A stretch of DNA of 64,000 nucleotides, from positions 1 to 64,000 of the forward strand of contig JAIPFV010000001.1 of NCBI GenBank assembly GCA_021736475.1, in the 5' to 3' direction. Below are positions 1 through 8,430 of this stretch, piece by piece (the stretch's first letter is position 1; every line of letters starts with the position of its first letter). The position numbers were made by a program, and so were the translations under genes. The notes beneath the pieces are model-generated. The model did no database searches. It was not told the origin of the DNA and was given only the letters and a program-made list of their open reading frames with translations. This DNA is from Spirochaetia bacterium. GTDB taxonomy: Bacteria; Spirochaetota; Spirochaetia; DSM-16054; Sediminispirochaetaceae.

Positions 1-1145
1 GGAAACAGGAACTTGAGAAAATCGCCGGACTTACCAAAGACCAAGCGAAAGAACTCATCATTACTTCAATGAAACAGGAAGCCGAGCATGATGCTCAAGT
101 TGTAATTAATAAGATTGAACAGGAAGCACAAGCGGCGGGAGAGAAAAAGGCCCGGGATATCATTGTAACCTCGATTCAGCGCTTAGCGACCGAAGTAAGT
201 GGCGATGTATCGATAAGTTCAGTAAGCTTGCCGAATGACGAGATGAAAGGCCGCATAATCGGCCGTGAAGGGCGTAATATCCGTACCCTAGAGACACTCA
301 CCGGTGTAGATATTATTATCGATGACACTCCGGAAGCAGTGGTATTATCCTGCTTTGATCCGGTTCGTAAAGAAATTGCGAAAGTGGCCCTAGAAAGGCT
401 CATTCAAGACGGGCGAATTCACCCCGCTCGCATTGAAGAGGTAGTTCAGAAGGTTGGAAAGGAAATCAACCAAATCATCTATGAAGAGGGTGAGAAGGTG
501 ATTTTTGACCTTGGTGTCCATAATGTCAGCCAGGATGGAATACGAGCACTCGGCAGACTGCACTATAGAACCAGCTACGGCCAAAATGTGCTTGCCCATG
601 CAAAAGAGGTTGCTATTCTTTCAGGAATGTTGGCGGCGGAAGTGGGTGCGAATAGAGAGATAGCCAAACGGGGGGGGCTACTGCACGATATCGGGAAGGG
701 AATTGAAACCGAAAGTGACAGTAACCATGCAGAATTAGGTGCGGAACTAGCAAAGCAGATGGGTGAAGATGCCCGTGTGGTGAACTCAATTCTTTCGCAT
801 CATAATGATGTTGAACCTAACTGTGTCGAATCTATAATTGTGCAGGTGGCCGATGCGATATCCGCCTCCCGCCCGGGTGCGCGAAGAGAGACCATCAACA
901 ATTATATAAAACGTTTAGAAAACCTTGAACAAATTTCTGAGAGCTTTGAGGGCGTCGAAAAGGCGTTTGCAATTCAGGCCGGTCGTGAGCTGCGTATAAT
1001 GGTAAACAACGACTCGGTGGACGATCAAAAAGCGAAGGAACTGGCCAAGGAAGTAGCCAAAAAAATTGAGGCAGAACTGCGATATCCCGGAAGAATAAAA
1101 GTAACAATAATAAGGGAGACTCGGGTTATCGAATATGCCAGATAA
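1..1145 (+). CDS. rny: Ribonuclease Y, 5'-truncated by window edge
   Basis: Endoribonuclease that starts mRNA decay, usually held at the inner membrane by an N-terminal segment that lies outside this window. The frame is open from base 3, and the codons before the first Met read as typical RNase Y (KIAGLTKDQAKEL). Visible domains in order are the end of the long coiled coil, a KH RNA-binding domain (GRIIGREGRNIRTLE) and an HD hydrolase domain with LLHDIGKG (His-Asp codons at 684-689). The C-terminal part after the HD domain is complete. A run of eight G bases (670-677) lies in the codons just before the HD pair. The stop overlaps the ymdB start by 11 bases. The pair rny-ymdB is a conserved neighbourhood in Bacillus and many other bacteria. 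The identity is secure. Confidence 0.95.
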   Translation, partial: KQELEKIAGLTKDQAKELIITSMKQEAEHDAQVVINKIEQEAQAAGEKKARDIIVTSIQRLATEVSGDVSISSVSLPNDEMKGRIIGREGRNIRTLETLTGVDIIIDDTPEAVVLSCFDPVRKEIAKVALERLIQDGRIHPARIEEVVQKVGKEINQIIYEEGEKVIFDLGVHNVSQDGIRALGRLHYRTSYGQNVLAHAKEVAILSGMLAAEVGANREIAKRGGLLHDIGKGIETESDSNHAELGAELAKQMGEDARVVNSILSHHNDVEPNCVESIIVQVADAISASRPGARRETINNYIKRLENLEQISESFEGVEKAFAIQAGRELRIMVNNDSVDDQKAKELAKEVAKKIEAELRYPGRIKVTIIRETRVIEYAR

Positions 1146-1929
1146 AATTACTGCTCTGCTCCTCGGGGATGTCTTTGGCACCCCCGGGGTTCGGGCATTA
1201 TTCACCAGGTTAGCATCTTTACGGAAAGACCACAAAGCAGATATTGTAATTGTGAATGGCGAAAATGCTTCAGAGGGTCTTGGAATTACTGAAGAAATTG
1301 CGGAACAGCTTTTTTCGCTTGGAGTAGATGTAATTACTTCAGGAAATCATATTTGGCATCGACGCGAGATTGTGAAGCTGCTCGATTCAGATCGACCAAT
1401 TATTCGGCCTGCAAACTACCCGCCGGGTACCCCCGGAAAGGGATTGGTGGTGGTGAATGTGAAGTCTACGCCTGTGGCTGTAATAAATCTACAGGGGCGC
1501 CAGGACATGCGCTCTATTGACTGTCCATTTCGTACCGGGAAGGAAATTGCCCGAAAATTACAGGCTCAGACGAAGGTAATTTTGACTGATTTTCACGCCG
1601 AATCGGTAGGAGAAAAAGAGTCGCTGGCCTTTCATTTAGACGGACAGATAAGTGCTCTGATAGGTACCCATACTCATATTCAAACGGCCGACGAGAAAAT
1701 TATGCCCCAGGGCTGTGCTTATATAACCGATATGGGGATGTGTGGCCCAGATGATAGTGTGATTGGAAGTTCAAAGGAAATTTCAGTTCAGCGATCTCTC
1801 AGTCAGATGCCGTTGAAAATGGAAGTCTCTGATACTTCAGCTGTAATTCAGGGTGTCAAAGTGGTGATTGACGTAAAAACTGGTAAGGCAACTAAAATAG
1901 AACGTATTTCGGAAAGATCACTAGTCTAA
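1135..1929 (+). CDS. ymdB: YmdB-family metallophosphoesterase
   Basis: 264-aa cytosolic metallophosphoesterase of the YmdB (TIGR00282) family. B. subtilis YmdB hydrolyses 2',3'-cyclic nucleotides and affects mRNA levels and biofilm choice. Family metal ligands are visible: GD at residues 11-12, GEN at 42-44, SGNH ending at H72, H154 in DFHAE, and H179/H181 in GTHTH. Length is normal for the family. It overlaps rny by 11 bases and is probably translationally coupled to it, which fits a joint role in RNA turnover. The substrate in this organism is inferred from the family only. Confidence 0.93.
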   Translation: MPDKITALLLGDVFGTPGVRALFTRLASLRKDHKADIVIVNGENASEGLGITEEIAEQLFSLGVDVITSGNHIWHRREIVKLLDSDRPIIRPANYPPGTPGKGLVVVNVKSTPVAVINLQGRQDMRSIDCPFRTGKEIARKLQAQTKVILTDFHAESVGEKESLAFHLDGQISALIGTHTHIQTADEKIMPQGCAYITDMGMCGPDDSVIGSSKEISVQRSLSQMPLKMEVSDTSAVIQGVKVVIDVKTGKATKIERISERSLV

Positions 1930-1961
1930 TCATCAGGTTTGTATAGAAAAATGCACTAAAA

Positions 1962-2738
1962 ATGAAAAAAATGCCTCTGTTACAACTACTGCATCATAAG
2001 TTTCCCCAGTTTAGCCGGAAAGCTTTGTATGCGAGGATATTATGTGGTGAAGTGGCGGTGAACGGCGAACATCATCGAGATCCTCAGTTTAAGGTACCCC
2101 TAGATTCGGAAATCAGGTTTGAACAGCGTAAGTATGTTTCCCGGGGAGGCTTGAAGCTTGAAGCTGCCTTAACGATGTGGCAACTACCGGTTGAAGGGAA
2201 GGTTTTCTTGGACGCCGGGGCCTCTACAGGAGGCTTTACCGATTGTCTGCTGCAGTATGGTGCGCAGAAGGTACATGCTGTTGATGTGGGGTACAATCAG
2301 ATAGATTACTCATTGCGGAAAGACCCGCGGGTGCGTGTGTTAGAGCGCACAAACATTATGCACGTACAAGAGCTGAGCCCGCCGCCCCATGCGGCTGTTG
2401 CGGACCTCTCTTTTCGTTCGCTTCGCGGTGCGGCTGCACATATTATCAGTTTGACAACTGAGCAGTGGATGGTTGGACTGCTCAAACCCCAGTTTGAAGC
2501 AGCTTCGGAACAGTTAGAGGCTTTTAATGGGGTGGTACGTGCGGAAGAGGATGCCTATAGAATCCTACAAGAGGTAACAGACTACCTGAAAGAGGAGGGG
2601 CTGCAGGTTCGTGCTGTTGTTCCCTCTCCAGTTTCAGGGCGAAAGGGCAATCGAGAGTTTTTGCTTTTACTCACCGGAGGTCGGTGCGACATCTTCGCGG
2701 GTGAGCGGTTCTCCGACAAAGATTCCTTCACTCGCTAA
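1962..2738 (+). CDS. tlyA: TlyA-family rRNA 2'-O-methyltransferase
   Basis: 258-aa S4-domain plus FtsJ-like Rossmann methyltransferase. In mycobacteria TlyA 2'-O-methylates 16S and 23S rRNA and sets capreomycin sensitivity. An S4 RNA-binding domain occupies about residues 1-60. The hinge KYVSRGGLKL is the TlyA signature. The SAM site is LDAGASTGGFTDCLL, followed by the acidic VDVG and the LKPQFE motif. No clear Shine-Dalgarno sequence precedes the ATG; a second in-frame ATG lies two codons later. The last 72 bases overlap the oppositely oriented GerMN gene, so the C-terminal tail beyond the core domain may be shaped by that overlap. Confidence 0.9.
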   Translation: MKKMPLLQLLHHKFPQFSRKALYARILCGEVAVNGEHHRDPQFKVPLDSEIRFEQRKYVSRGGLKLEAALTMWQLPVEGKVFLDAGASTGGFTDCLLQYGAQKVHAVDVGYNQIDYSLRKDPRVRVLERTNIMHVQELSPPPHAAVADLSFRSLRGAAAHIISLTTEQWMVGLLKPQFEAASEQLEAFNGVVRAEEDAYRILQEVTDYLKEEGLQVRAVVPSPVSGRKGNREFLLLLTGGRCDIFAGERFSDKDSFTR

Positions 2739-3485
2739 ATAGTCTATTTTGTTCCCGTTTATAAGTATTTGTACCGAATCTACCGTCTGGAACTCAGTAG
2801 CTGTGTACACAATTTGTCGCAACTGGGTATGTAGGCCTTCAGTGCCAAACTGATTGAATCTTATTGCTTCATTAAAGTCGATGTAAGCGGTACTATCTTC
2901 AACCCAGACTTTGCGAATTCTACTGTCCTGAGGTATCAGGTTAATAAGCCCCTGATTCAGTTCATCGGCCGTCAGACCTTCAAGCAAGGCTTGTAGAGTT
3001 TTCGTAAGGGGGGCGTCGGTGTAATAGATAGGACGTACAATCCGCTGTAGTTTTATACTCCCGGAATCGGTTATCTCTACAAAGTAAAGAGCCGATTTAC
3101 GCATGCGTTTATCAATGCGCGGTTTTTCGGAGCTTTCGGAGGAGCTATCGGAGGTACTATCTGAAGCGGCCGTTTCATCCTCTTCAGGTGTGTCAACCTT
3201 AATTTCAACCTGCTTTTCTTCCTCGCTTTCGCTTTCTGCTTCTTCGGGGCGAGGGGCTTCTGACTGATCACCGGAAGAGGCAGAGCTGTCCTGTTCTTGT
3301 GTTTCCGGTTCAACCCGCTGTACTTCTGGTTCTTGGGTGTCCTGTGTAAAGAGATACTCCCTGAAACCGGTCTCGTCTAGAACCGTATTTATCCGCTCGC
3401 GGTTAAATAAGAAAACCACTAACACGAGTAAAATCAATGCAACCCAAAACAGACAGCCTAATGATGCTTTTTTTTTCTTTGCCAT
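2667..3485 (-). CDS. Membrane-anchored GerMN-domain protein
   Basis: 272-aa protein with a lysine-rich start (MAKKKK), one hydrophobic segment at about residues 9-27, then a long acidic Ser/Glu/Asp-rich linker (about 45-130). It ends in a GerMN domain (about 150-265, with KVWVEDSTAYIDFNEA and DSVQILINGNKID). GerMN domains occur in spore-germination GerM and in LpqB and are thought to bind ligands or peptidoglycan outside the membrane. The architecture predicts an inner-membrane anchor holding the domain in the periplasm across the linker. It is divergent from ptsI and convergent with tlyA, sharing 72 coding bases with the latter. The exact role is unknown. Confidence 0.82.
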   Translation of the reverse strand: MAKKKKASLGCLFWVALILLVLVVFLFNRERINTVLDETGFREYLFTQDTQEPEVQRVEPETQEQDSSASSGDQSEAPRPEEAESESEEEKQVEIKVDTPEEDETAASDSTSDSSSESSEKPRIDKRMRKSALYFVEITDSGSIKLQRIVRPIYYTDAPLTKTLQALLEGLTADELNQGLINLIPQDSRIRKVWVEDSTAYIDFNEAIRFNQFGTEGLHTQLRQIVYTATEFQTVDSVQILINGNKIDYLASEGIFVGEPLTREDVAPTSGE

Positions 3486-3522
3486 TCCATCCTCTGTATC
3501 GGCATTCTTTTAGGAAAGTTTG

Positions 3523-3552
3523 ATCATAACTTGTGGGAATGCCGACAGGCAA
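3523..3552 (-). promoter_or_regulatory. Possible promoter of the GerMN gene
   Basis: Read on the minus strand: TTGCCT, 18-nt spacer, TATGAT. Its -35 box lies back to back with the ptsI -35 box on the other strand, so the two divergent promoters occupy adjacent DNA. Spacing is one base longer than ideal, so this is a moderate call. Confidence 0.4.
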
Positions 3553-3553
3553 T

Positions 3554-3582
3554 TTGACAGTATAGTCAAAACTTCGTATAGT
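3554..3582 (+). promoter_or_regulatory. ptsI promoter, leaderless type
   Basis: TTGACA (3554-3559), 17-nt spacer, TATAGT (3577-3582). The -10 box ends 8 nt before the ptsI ATG at 3591. A normal start site about 7 nt downstream would leave almost no 5' untranslated region. The AAGGG in the gap would lie upstream of, or at, the transcript start and is too close to the ATG to serve as a good ribosome site. Confidence 0.75.
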
Positions 3583-3590
3583 AAGGGCAC

Positions 3591-5330
3591 ATGAAAACGT
3601 TTAAAGGTATATCCGCCTCGCCCGGGATATATATTGGTAAAATATTTCTTTATCTCGATGAGATTTCGCAGGTTCCCAAGTATGAGATTCAACCCGAAGA
3701 TGTAGAAGCAGAGCTGGAGAGGTTTCATTCGGCAGCTGATAAGGCGGGGGATGAGATCCAAGCACTGCAGCAGCAGGCAAACAGCTCAATGGGTTCGGAA
3801 GAAAGCCGCTTGCTAGACTCACATTTGCTTATGCTCAAGGATCCGGAGTTTACCAAACGTATTGAAGATAACCTGCGCTCCGATCAGATGAATGTAGAGT
3901 GGGTGCTGTATAAAACTGCAAAAGAGCTGGTAAAAATGCTCGAATCTTCGCAGGATACGTATTTACAAGAGCGGACCATTGATATTCATGATGTGGCCAA
4001 ACGAATCCATAATCACCTGTTGTACCGTGAACGTATTTCACTGGTGGATATTCAAGAGGATGTAGTTCTGGTAACCCATAACTTGCTCCCCTCGGACGCA
4101 TTAACACTGAATAGGAGTGCGGTGCGGGCAATTGCTATGGATATGGGCGGGAGAACAAGCCATACAGCGATACTGACCAGGGCTTTTGAGATACCGGCTG
4201 TGCTTGGTATTTCGACCATCACCAAACATGCCCGTAATGGGGACGAGGCGATAGTCAACGGGAATGAAGGTACGGTAATCCTCAACCCGGATGATGAAAC
4301 CCGTAAGAAGTACGAGCATAAAATGAAAGAGTGGCAGCGGCGGGAGATGCAGCTTCTGTCGTTAAATGAATTGGCCGCGGAGACAAAAGACGGAAAACAC
4401 ATTCTTTTGAAGGGTAATATAGAGGTTCCCGATGAAACCGAATCGGTACTTGCCCATGGGGCTGATGGAATCGGGCTTTACCGGACCGAATATCTGTTCT
4501 TACAGCCGGGGGGGTTCCCCTCGGAGGATGTCCAGTTTGAGGAATATTCAAGAGTGCTGCAGGACATGGAGGGAAACGGCGGGGTTACTCTGCGTACCCT
4601 CGATATCGGTGGCGATAAGGTTATACCGGGCTTAGAAGGCTTAGACGAGAAAAACCCTATCCTCGGTTGGCGGGCAGTCAGGTTTTGCCTATCCCGTAAG
4701 GATCTGTTTAGGACCCAACTGCGGGCTATGTTGAGGGCATCGGTATATGGCGATTTACGAATAATGTTTCCGATGATTTCGGGAGTTGAGGAGCTTGACA
4801 ACGTACTTGAAGTGCTCGATTCGGTGAAGCAGGAGCTGAAAAAAGAGGGGATTGCGTTTAAGGAAAATTTACCGGTTGGTATTATGATCGAAGTCCCCGC
4901 CGCAGCCCTCACTGCCGATCTTCTGGCCAAAAAAGTTGATTTTTTCTCGATTGGAACTAATGACCTGATACAATACACAATAGCGGTAGATCGCGGTAAT
5001 GAGAAAATTGCCTATTTATATGAACCTTTTCATCCCGGAGTATTGCGCTTATTGAAAATTGTGATTGACAGCGCCCATTCTGCCAGCATACCGGTGGGAA
5101 TGTGCGGAGAAATGGCCGGCTACCCGCTGGCCACAGTACTCTTGCTGGGACTTGGTCTTGATATTTTCAGCATGAGCGCATTTACCATCCCCGAAGTAAA
5201 AAAGATTATTCGTTCTGTAAGTATGTCGGAGGCCGAAGAACTGACCGGCATCGTTATGGAAATGAAATCAGCTACGGAGATAGACTCACTAGTAAGGAAA
5301 TGGATGAATGAACGGTTCGACCTCATATAA
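3591..5330 (+). CDS. ptsI: PTS enzyme I (PEP-protein phosphotransferase)
   Basis: 579 aa, full length for enzyme I. It takes phosphate from PEP and passes it to HPr in the cytosol. The phosphorylated histidine lies in GGRTSHTAI (H191). The PEP-binding TIM barrel shows GIGLYRTEYLF, the Arg-rich stretch, NDLIQY and the catalytic Cys in GMCGEMAG (C505). No HPr or enzyme II gene is adjacent. In spirochaetes enzyme I often works with a regulatory set (HPr, HPr kinase) rather than a full sugar PTS, so sugar transport should not be assumed. The 3' end overlaps der by 23 bases. Confidence 0.95.
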   Translation: MKTFKGISASPGIYIGKIFLYLDEISQVPKYEIQPEDVEAELERFHSAADKAGDEIQALQQQANSSMGSEESRLLDSHLLMLKDPEFTKRIEDNLRSDQMNVEWVLYKTAKELVKMLESSQDTYLQERTIDIHDVAKRIHNHLLYRERISLVDIQEDVVLVTHNLLPSDALTLNRSAVRAIAMDMGGRTSHTAILTRAFEIPAVLGISTITKHARNGDEAIVNGNEGTVILNPDDETRKKYEHKMKEWQRREMQLLSLNELAAETKDGKHILLKGNIEVPDETESVLAHGADGIGLYRTEYLFLQPGGFPSEDVQFEEYSRVLQDMEGNGGVTLRTLDIGGDKVIPGLEGLDEKNPILGWRAVRFCLSRKDLFRTQLRAMLRASVYGDLRIMFPMISGVEELDNVLEVLDSVKQELKKEGIAFKENLPVGIMIEVPAAALTADLLAKKVDFFSIGTNDLIQYTIAVDRGNEKIAYLYEPFHPGVLRLLKIVIDSAHSASIPVGMCGEMAGYPLATVLLLGLGLDIFSMSAFTIPEVKKIIRSVSMSEAEELTGIVMEMKSATEIDSLVRKWMNERFDLI

Positions 5331-6660
5331 TAACTCTTCGGGTATAAAAATAGCCATTGTCGGGCGCCCGAATGTAGGCAAATCAACTCTGTTTAACCGC
5401 TTAGTCGGGCGGCGCAGGGCTATAACAGACCCCACACCAGGGGTAACACGTGATGCAGTTCACGAGCCGGCGGTGATTGCCGATCACGCGGTAGAACTTA
5501 TCGATACCGGCGGGTATCGTGTGGATGCGGTGGATATTGAATCCCTGGTCCGCGAAAAGAGCCTTGCTCTTCTCGAGGAAGTAGATTTAGTTCTTCTGAT
5601 GTTGGATATCAATGAATATACCCCAGAGGACGAGGAATTTGTCGAAAAAGTTCGAACCTATACCGACAGGCTTATAGTTGTAGTAAATAAAGTAGATAAT
5701 CAGCAGCGTGAAGGCTTACTGTGGGATTTTTACTCTCTTGGCTTTGAACATGTGGTGGGCATTTCAGCCGCCCATGGAACAGGTATCGATGATCTGGAAG
5801 AAAAAATTGAAGAGGTAATAGATTTTTCGGCCATTGATGACGAGGTCGAGGACGAACCTTATATCAGAATCGCGGTGCTTGGTAAGCCGAATACCGGTAA
5901 ATCAACCTTGTCTAATTATCTTATAGGGTCCGAGTCCTCAATTGTGTCGGAAATACCCGGAACCACACGGGATGTGATTGAGGGCCGATTTCGTCACCGG
6001 GGAACTCTGTTTCAAGTAATGGACACCGCCGGAATTCGCCGAAAGAAAAAGGTGCAGGAGTCAGTCGAATATTATTCGGTGAACCGAGCGTTTAAAACAA
6101 TTGAAGTAAGTGACGTAGTTTTGCTGCTCATAGATGCAGAGGAAGGGCTTACCGATCAGGATAAGAAAATTGCACAGCAAGCGGTTAAACGGGGAAAGGG
6201 AATTTTAATAGTTCTCAATAAGTGGGACAAAGTAAAAGAGATGCCGAACCAAATGCAAGCAATCCAGGATCGGGTACGGTATGTATTTCCAATTCTCAGC
6301 TTTGCTCCAACGGTACCGATTTCTGCAAAAACAGGCGAGGGAATTGAAAAACTGTTGAGCAATGTGTATTCGGTATGGAAACAGCTGAATCGCCGGATAG
6401 AAACACCGGTGGTGAATGAGCTTATTCAAGATTTAACAGAACACTTACAGCCGCCCCGAGGTACTCAAGGACATTTTAAGGTTTATTATGCCACCCAGGT
6501 TGGAAGCAGTCCGGTGAGGTTTTTGATATTTGTGAACCGCAAAAAGGGTTTCCCTAAATCTTATGTACAATATTTGACCAACAGCATCCGCAAAGAGCTT
6601 GGTTTTACCAATGTTCCAATTACAGTTGATCTGCGGGAGCGTTCCGGCCATCAAACTTAA
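5308..6660 (+). CDS. der: Ribosome-assembly GTPase Der (EngA)
   Basis: 450-aa double GTPase needed for 50S subunit assembly. The first G domain shows GRPNVGKSTLFNRL, DTGG and NKVD; the second shows GKPNTGKSTLSNYL, DTAGI and NKWD. A C-terminal KH-like domain follows (PPRGTQGHFKVYYATQ). This is the normal family order and length. The start codon lies inside the 3' end of ptsI, which suggests translational coupling. There is nothing unusual apart from the second P-loop using Thr (PNTGKS) instead of Val. Confidence 0.96.
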   Translation: MNGSTSYNNSSGIKIAIVGRPNVGKSTLFNRLVGRRRAITDPTPGVTRDAVHEPAVIADHAVELIDTGGYRVDAVDIESLVREKSLALLEEVDLVLLMLDINEYTPEDEEFVEKVRTYTDRLIVVVNKVDNQQREGLLWDFYSLGFEHVVGISAAHGTGIDDLEEKIEEVIDFSAIDDEVEDEPYIRIAVLGKPNTGKSTLSNYLIGSESSIVSEIPGTTRDVIEGRFRHRGTLFQVMDTAGIRRKKKVQESVEYYSVNRAFKTIEVSDVVLLLIDAEEGLTDQDKKIAQQAVKRGKGILIVLNKWDKVKEMPNQMQAIQDRVRYVFPILSFAPTVPISAKTGEGIEKLLSNVYSVWKQLNRRIETPVVNELIQDLTEHLQPPRGTQGHFKVYYATQVGSSPVRFLIFVNRKKGFPKSYVQYLTNSIRKELGFTNVPITVDLRERSGHQT

Positions 6661-6672
6661 GCGAGGACCAGC

Positions 6673-7032
6673 TTGACGGGGTATCAGATTGGTACAGTCT
6701 GTGAACTTCTCGAGGTAAAACCCCATGTACTTCGATACTGGGAGCAGGAGCTGCCGATTCTCTCTCCCCGCAAGGATCAGGCTGGCCGACGTGTGTATTC
6801 ACGGCAGGAGTTGGATTTATTGCTGCGGATTAAGTACCTGCTGCAGAAGAAAAAGTATACCCTGGCCGGGGTTCGGGAAAAATTGTGGGAAGAGTTGTAC
6901 TCGGAAGAGAAAAATACTCGAGCCCACATTACGGCCCTTCGTAATGAACTTCTGTTATTACAGGGCCGAATTCGTGAACAGCAAAAAAAGCTCGAAGAGA
7001 TCTTAGACAAATCCCTCAATAGGTCGATATAA
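6673..7032 (+). CDS. MerR-type HTH regulator, small
   Basis: 119-aa protein with an N-terminal MerR winged helix (YQIGTVCELLEVKPHVLRYW, then RRVYSRQELDLLLRIKYLL) and a short C-terminal coiled coil. It starts with TTG at 6673 behind GCGAGGA. There is no effector-binding domain or cysteine metal site, so it resembles the short MerR proteins found near translation and cell-cycle genes rather than metal sensors. It sits 12 bases after der and 7 bases before the exported NlpC-like gene, probably in one operon. The target is unknown. Confidence 0.85.
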   Translation: MTGYQIGTVCELLEVKPHVLRYWEQELPILSPRKDQAGRRVYSRQELDLLLRIKYLLQKKKYTLAGVREKLWEELYSEEKNTRAHITALRNELLLLQGRIREQQKKLEEILDKSLNRSI

Positions 7033-7039
7033 AGAGTAT

Positions 7040-8389
7040 ATGAGCATATCAAATCTGCACAGACTGTGTGTGCTAATTCTGTTTAGTTGTGTCTCCACCC
7101 TTGGCTGGGCTTTGCCGGATCCGGCTGCCCATGTCATTTCTGAAATCCCGGAAAATATCTTTCTCAGGTCCCAATTGATTGAGCAGGTTCTGGGACCTAT
7201 CGAAGAGGCGCGACAATTACCCGAGACGATGGAAAATCAACCCGGCTACGATGTTCCTGTCCAGTTCTTTGTGGAGGAACAGAGCGGAAGTGTATATTTC
7301 TGTTTTTACCATGGGGCTGATATTGAGTTTAGTGATGCCGTCGCCGGCAGTTATATTATTAGAAGATCGGCGGAAAACGGAAGTCTTGAGCAGATAAAAA
7401 TCTACTATAAAAGCGATCCCGGCAGCTTTTTACGCATTTACCCCGACTTAGAAGACCGAAGTCGGATAGATGTATTTCTTAAAGGTAGAAAAATGCAGTC
7501 GGAAGTGAAGATAAGCCTGTCAATTGAAAAGATCGCCCGCTCGCCCTTCTCTGAAATTGTGCGGCGGACGGTGGGGTATATTGACTGGGAGTTCTACATT
7601 CCGAAAGCTGAATTTGCACTACCGGAGCTGACTACTGTTGATGATCTTTTTCAGCAAGTGAGGCCTTATTTGAAACAGCTGCGGGATGCAGAAGATGGGG
7701 CGATTAATTCTCTTGGCAAATTTGTGTTTATTAGGGATGGATCTCCACAACCGGGGCAGGGTGGATTAAACTGTTCCGGCTTTGCGAAATGGGTAGTTGA
7801 CTCGGTACTCTATCCGCACACCGATAGCCTGTTATCCATTGACGCCCTGAAACGGCCGCATCCTGATTATCGTGGAAATCGTTGGAGCCGTAAGGTAGAG
7901 GAAATAGAAGATCCCTATTTCGGTCTTGACTGGACTCGTAATTTAGCTGTGGAGGCGTACCGGGCCTTGGATGTGCTGCCCCGGGGAGCGGTCGGTGGTA
8001 CAGATTCTTCTTTCAATCCCGAATTAGCCGACGTAAATTTTTTGCGTTATCATAAATATGTGGAGGATGTCGGCTATCCGGTCTCGAGCCTTGAGACAGT
8101 TATGTACGAGCTGGCTAAGGAGAATACCGGTCATTTTTACCTGGGCTCTGTAAATGTGCTGGCCCATGGAGAATACGAGCTTCGCAGACATCTGCATGTG
8201 GCGGTCTTTTTTCCATGGCTGGATGAGGAAGGGCGGCTAGTGTTGAAAGTACTGGAGACCAATGAAGAGACCTCAGCGGCCTCCTTTATTCGCCGTTATC
8301 AAGGGGAATATGTACATTTGGTGAGCATTCCGCACACAGGGGTGTTTAAACCTGAGAATATGCGCCTAGAGCCGGTGCTCAAGCGCTAA
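7040..8389 (+). CDS. Exported protein with NlpC/P60-like active-site motifs
   Basis: 449 aa with a signal peptide (hydrophobic residues about 7-24, cleavage probably after GWA). I do not recognise the full-length family. The middle holds NCSGFAKWVVDSV with Cys245. About 140 residues later comes HLHVAVFFPW with His384/His386. A Cys in an N/D-C-S-G-F context followed by a His before a beta strand is the pattern of NlpC/P60 papain-fold cell-wall peptidases. The N-terminal 200 residues look like an all-beta domain of unknown role. Inference: a periplasmic peptidoglycan hydrolase or amidase. The hydrolase idea is moderate; secretion is well supported. Confidence 0.7.
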   Translation: MSISNLHRLCVLILFSCVSTLGWALPDPAAHVISEIPENIFLRSQLIEQVLGPIEEARQLPETMENQPGYDVPVQFFVEEQSGSVYFCFYHGADIEFSDAVAGSYIIRRSAENGSLEQIKIYYKSDPGSFLRIYPDLEDRSRIDVFLKGRKMQSEVKISLSIEKIARSPFSEIVRRTVGYIDWEFYIPKAEFALPELTTVDDLFQQVRPYLKQLRDAEDGAINSLGKFVFIRDGSPQPGQGGLNCSGFAKWVVDSVLYPHTDSLLSIDALKRPHPDYRGNRWSRKVEEIEDPYFGLDWTRNLAVEAYRALDVLPRGAVGGTDSSFNPELADVNFLRYHKYVEDVGYPVSSLETVMYELAKENTGHFYLGSVNVLAHGEYELRRHLHVAVFFPWLDEEGRLVLKVLETNEETSAASFIRRYQGEYVHLVSIPHTGVFKPENMRLEPVLKR

Positions 8390-8394
8390 TTTCA

Positions 8395-8423
8395 TTGAAA
8401 ATACTCTTTAACTGAATTATCTT
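8395..8423 (+). promoter_or_regulatory. Promoter of the large TPR gene, leaderless type
   Basis: TTGAAA (8395-8400), 17-nt spacer, TATCTT (8418-8423). The -10 box ends 7 nt before the ATG at 8431, and no Shine-Dalgarno sequence precedes that ATG. Transcription should start at or next to the start codon. Confidence 0.65.
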
Positions 8424-8430
8424 AAAAGAT

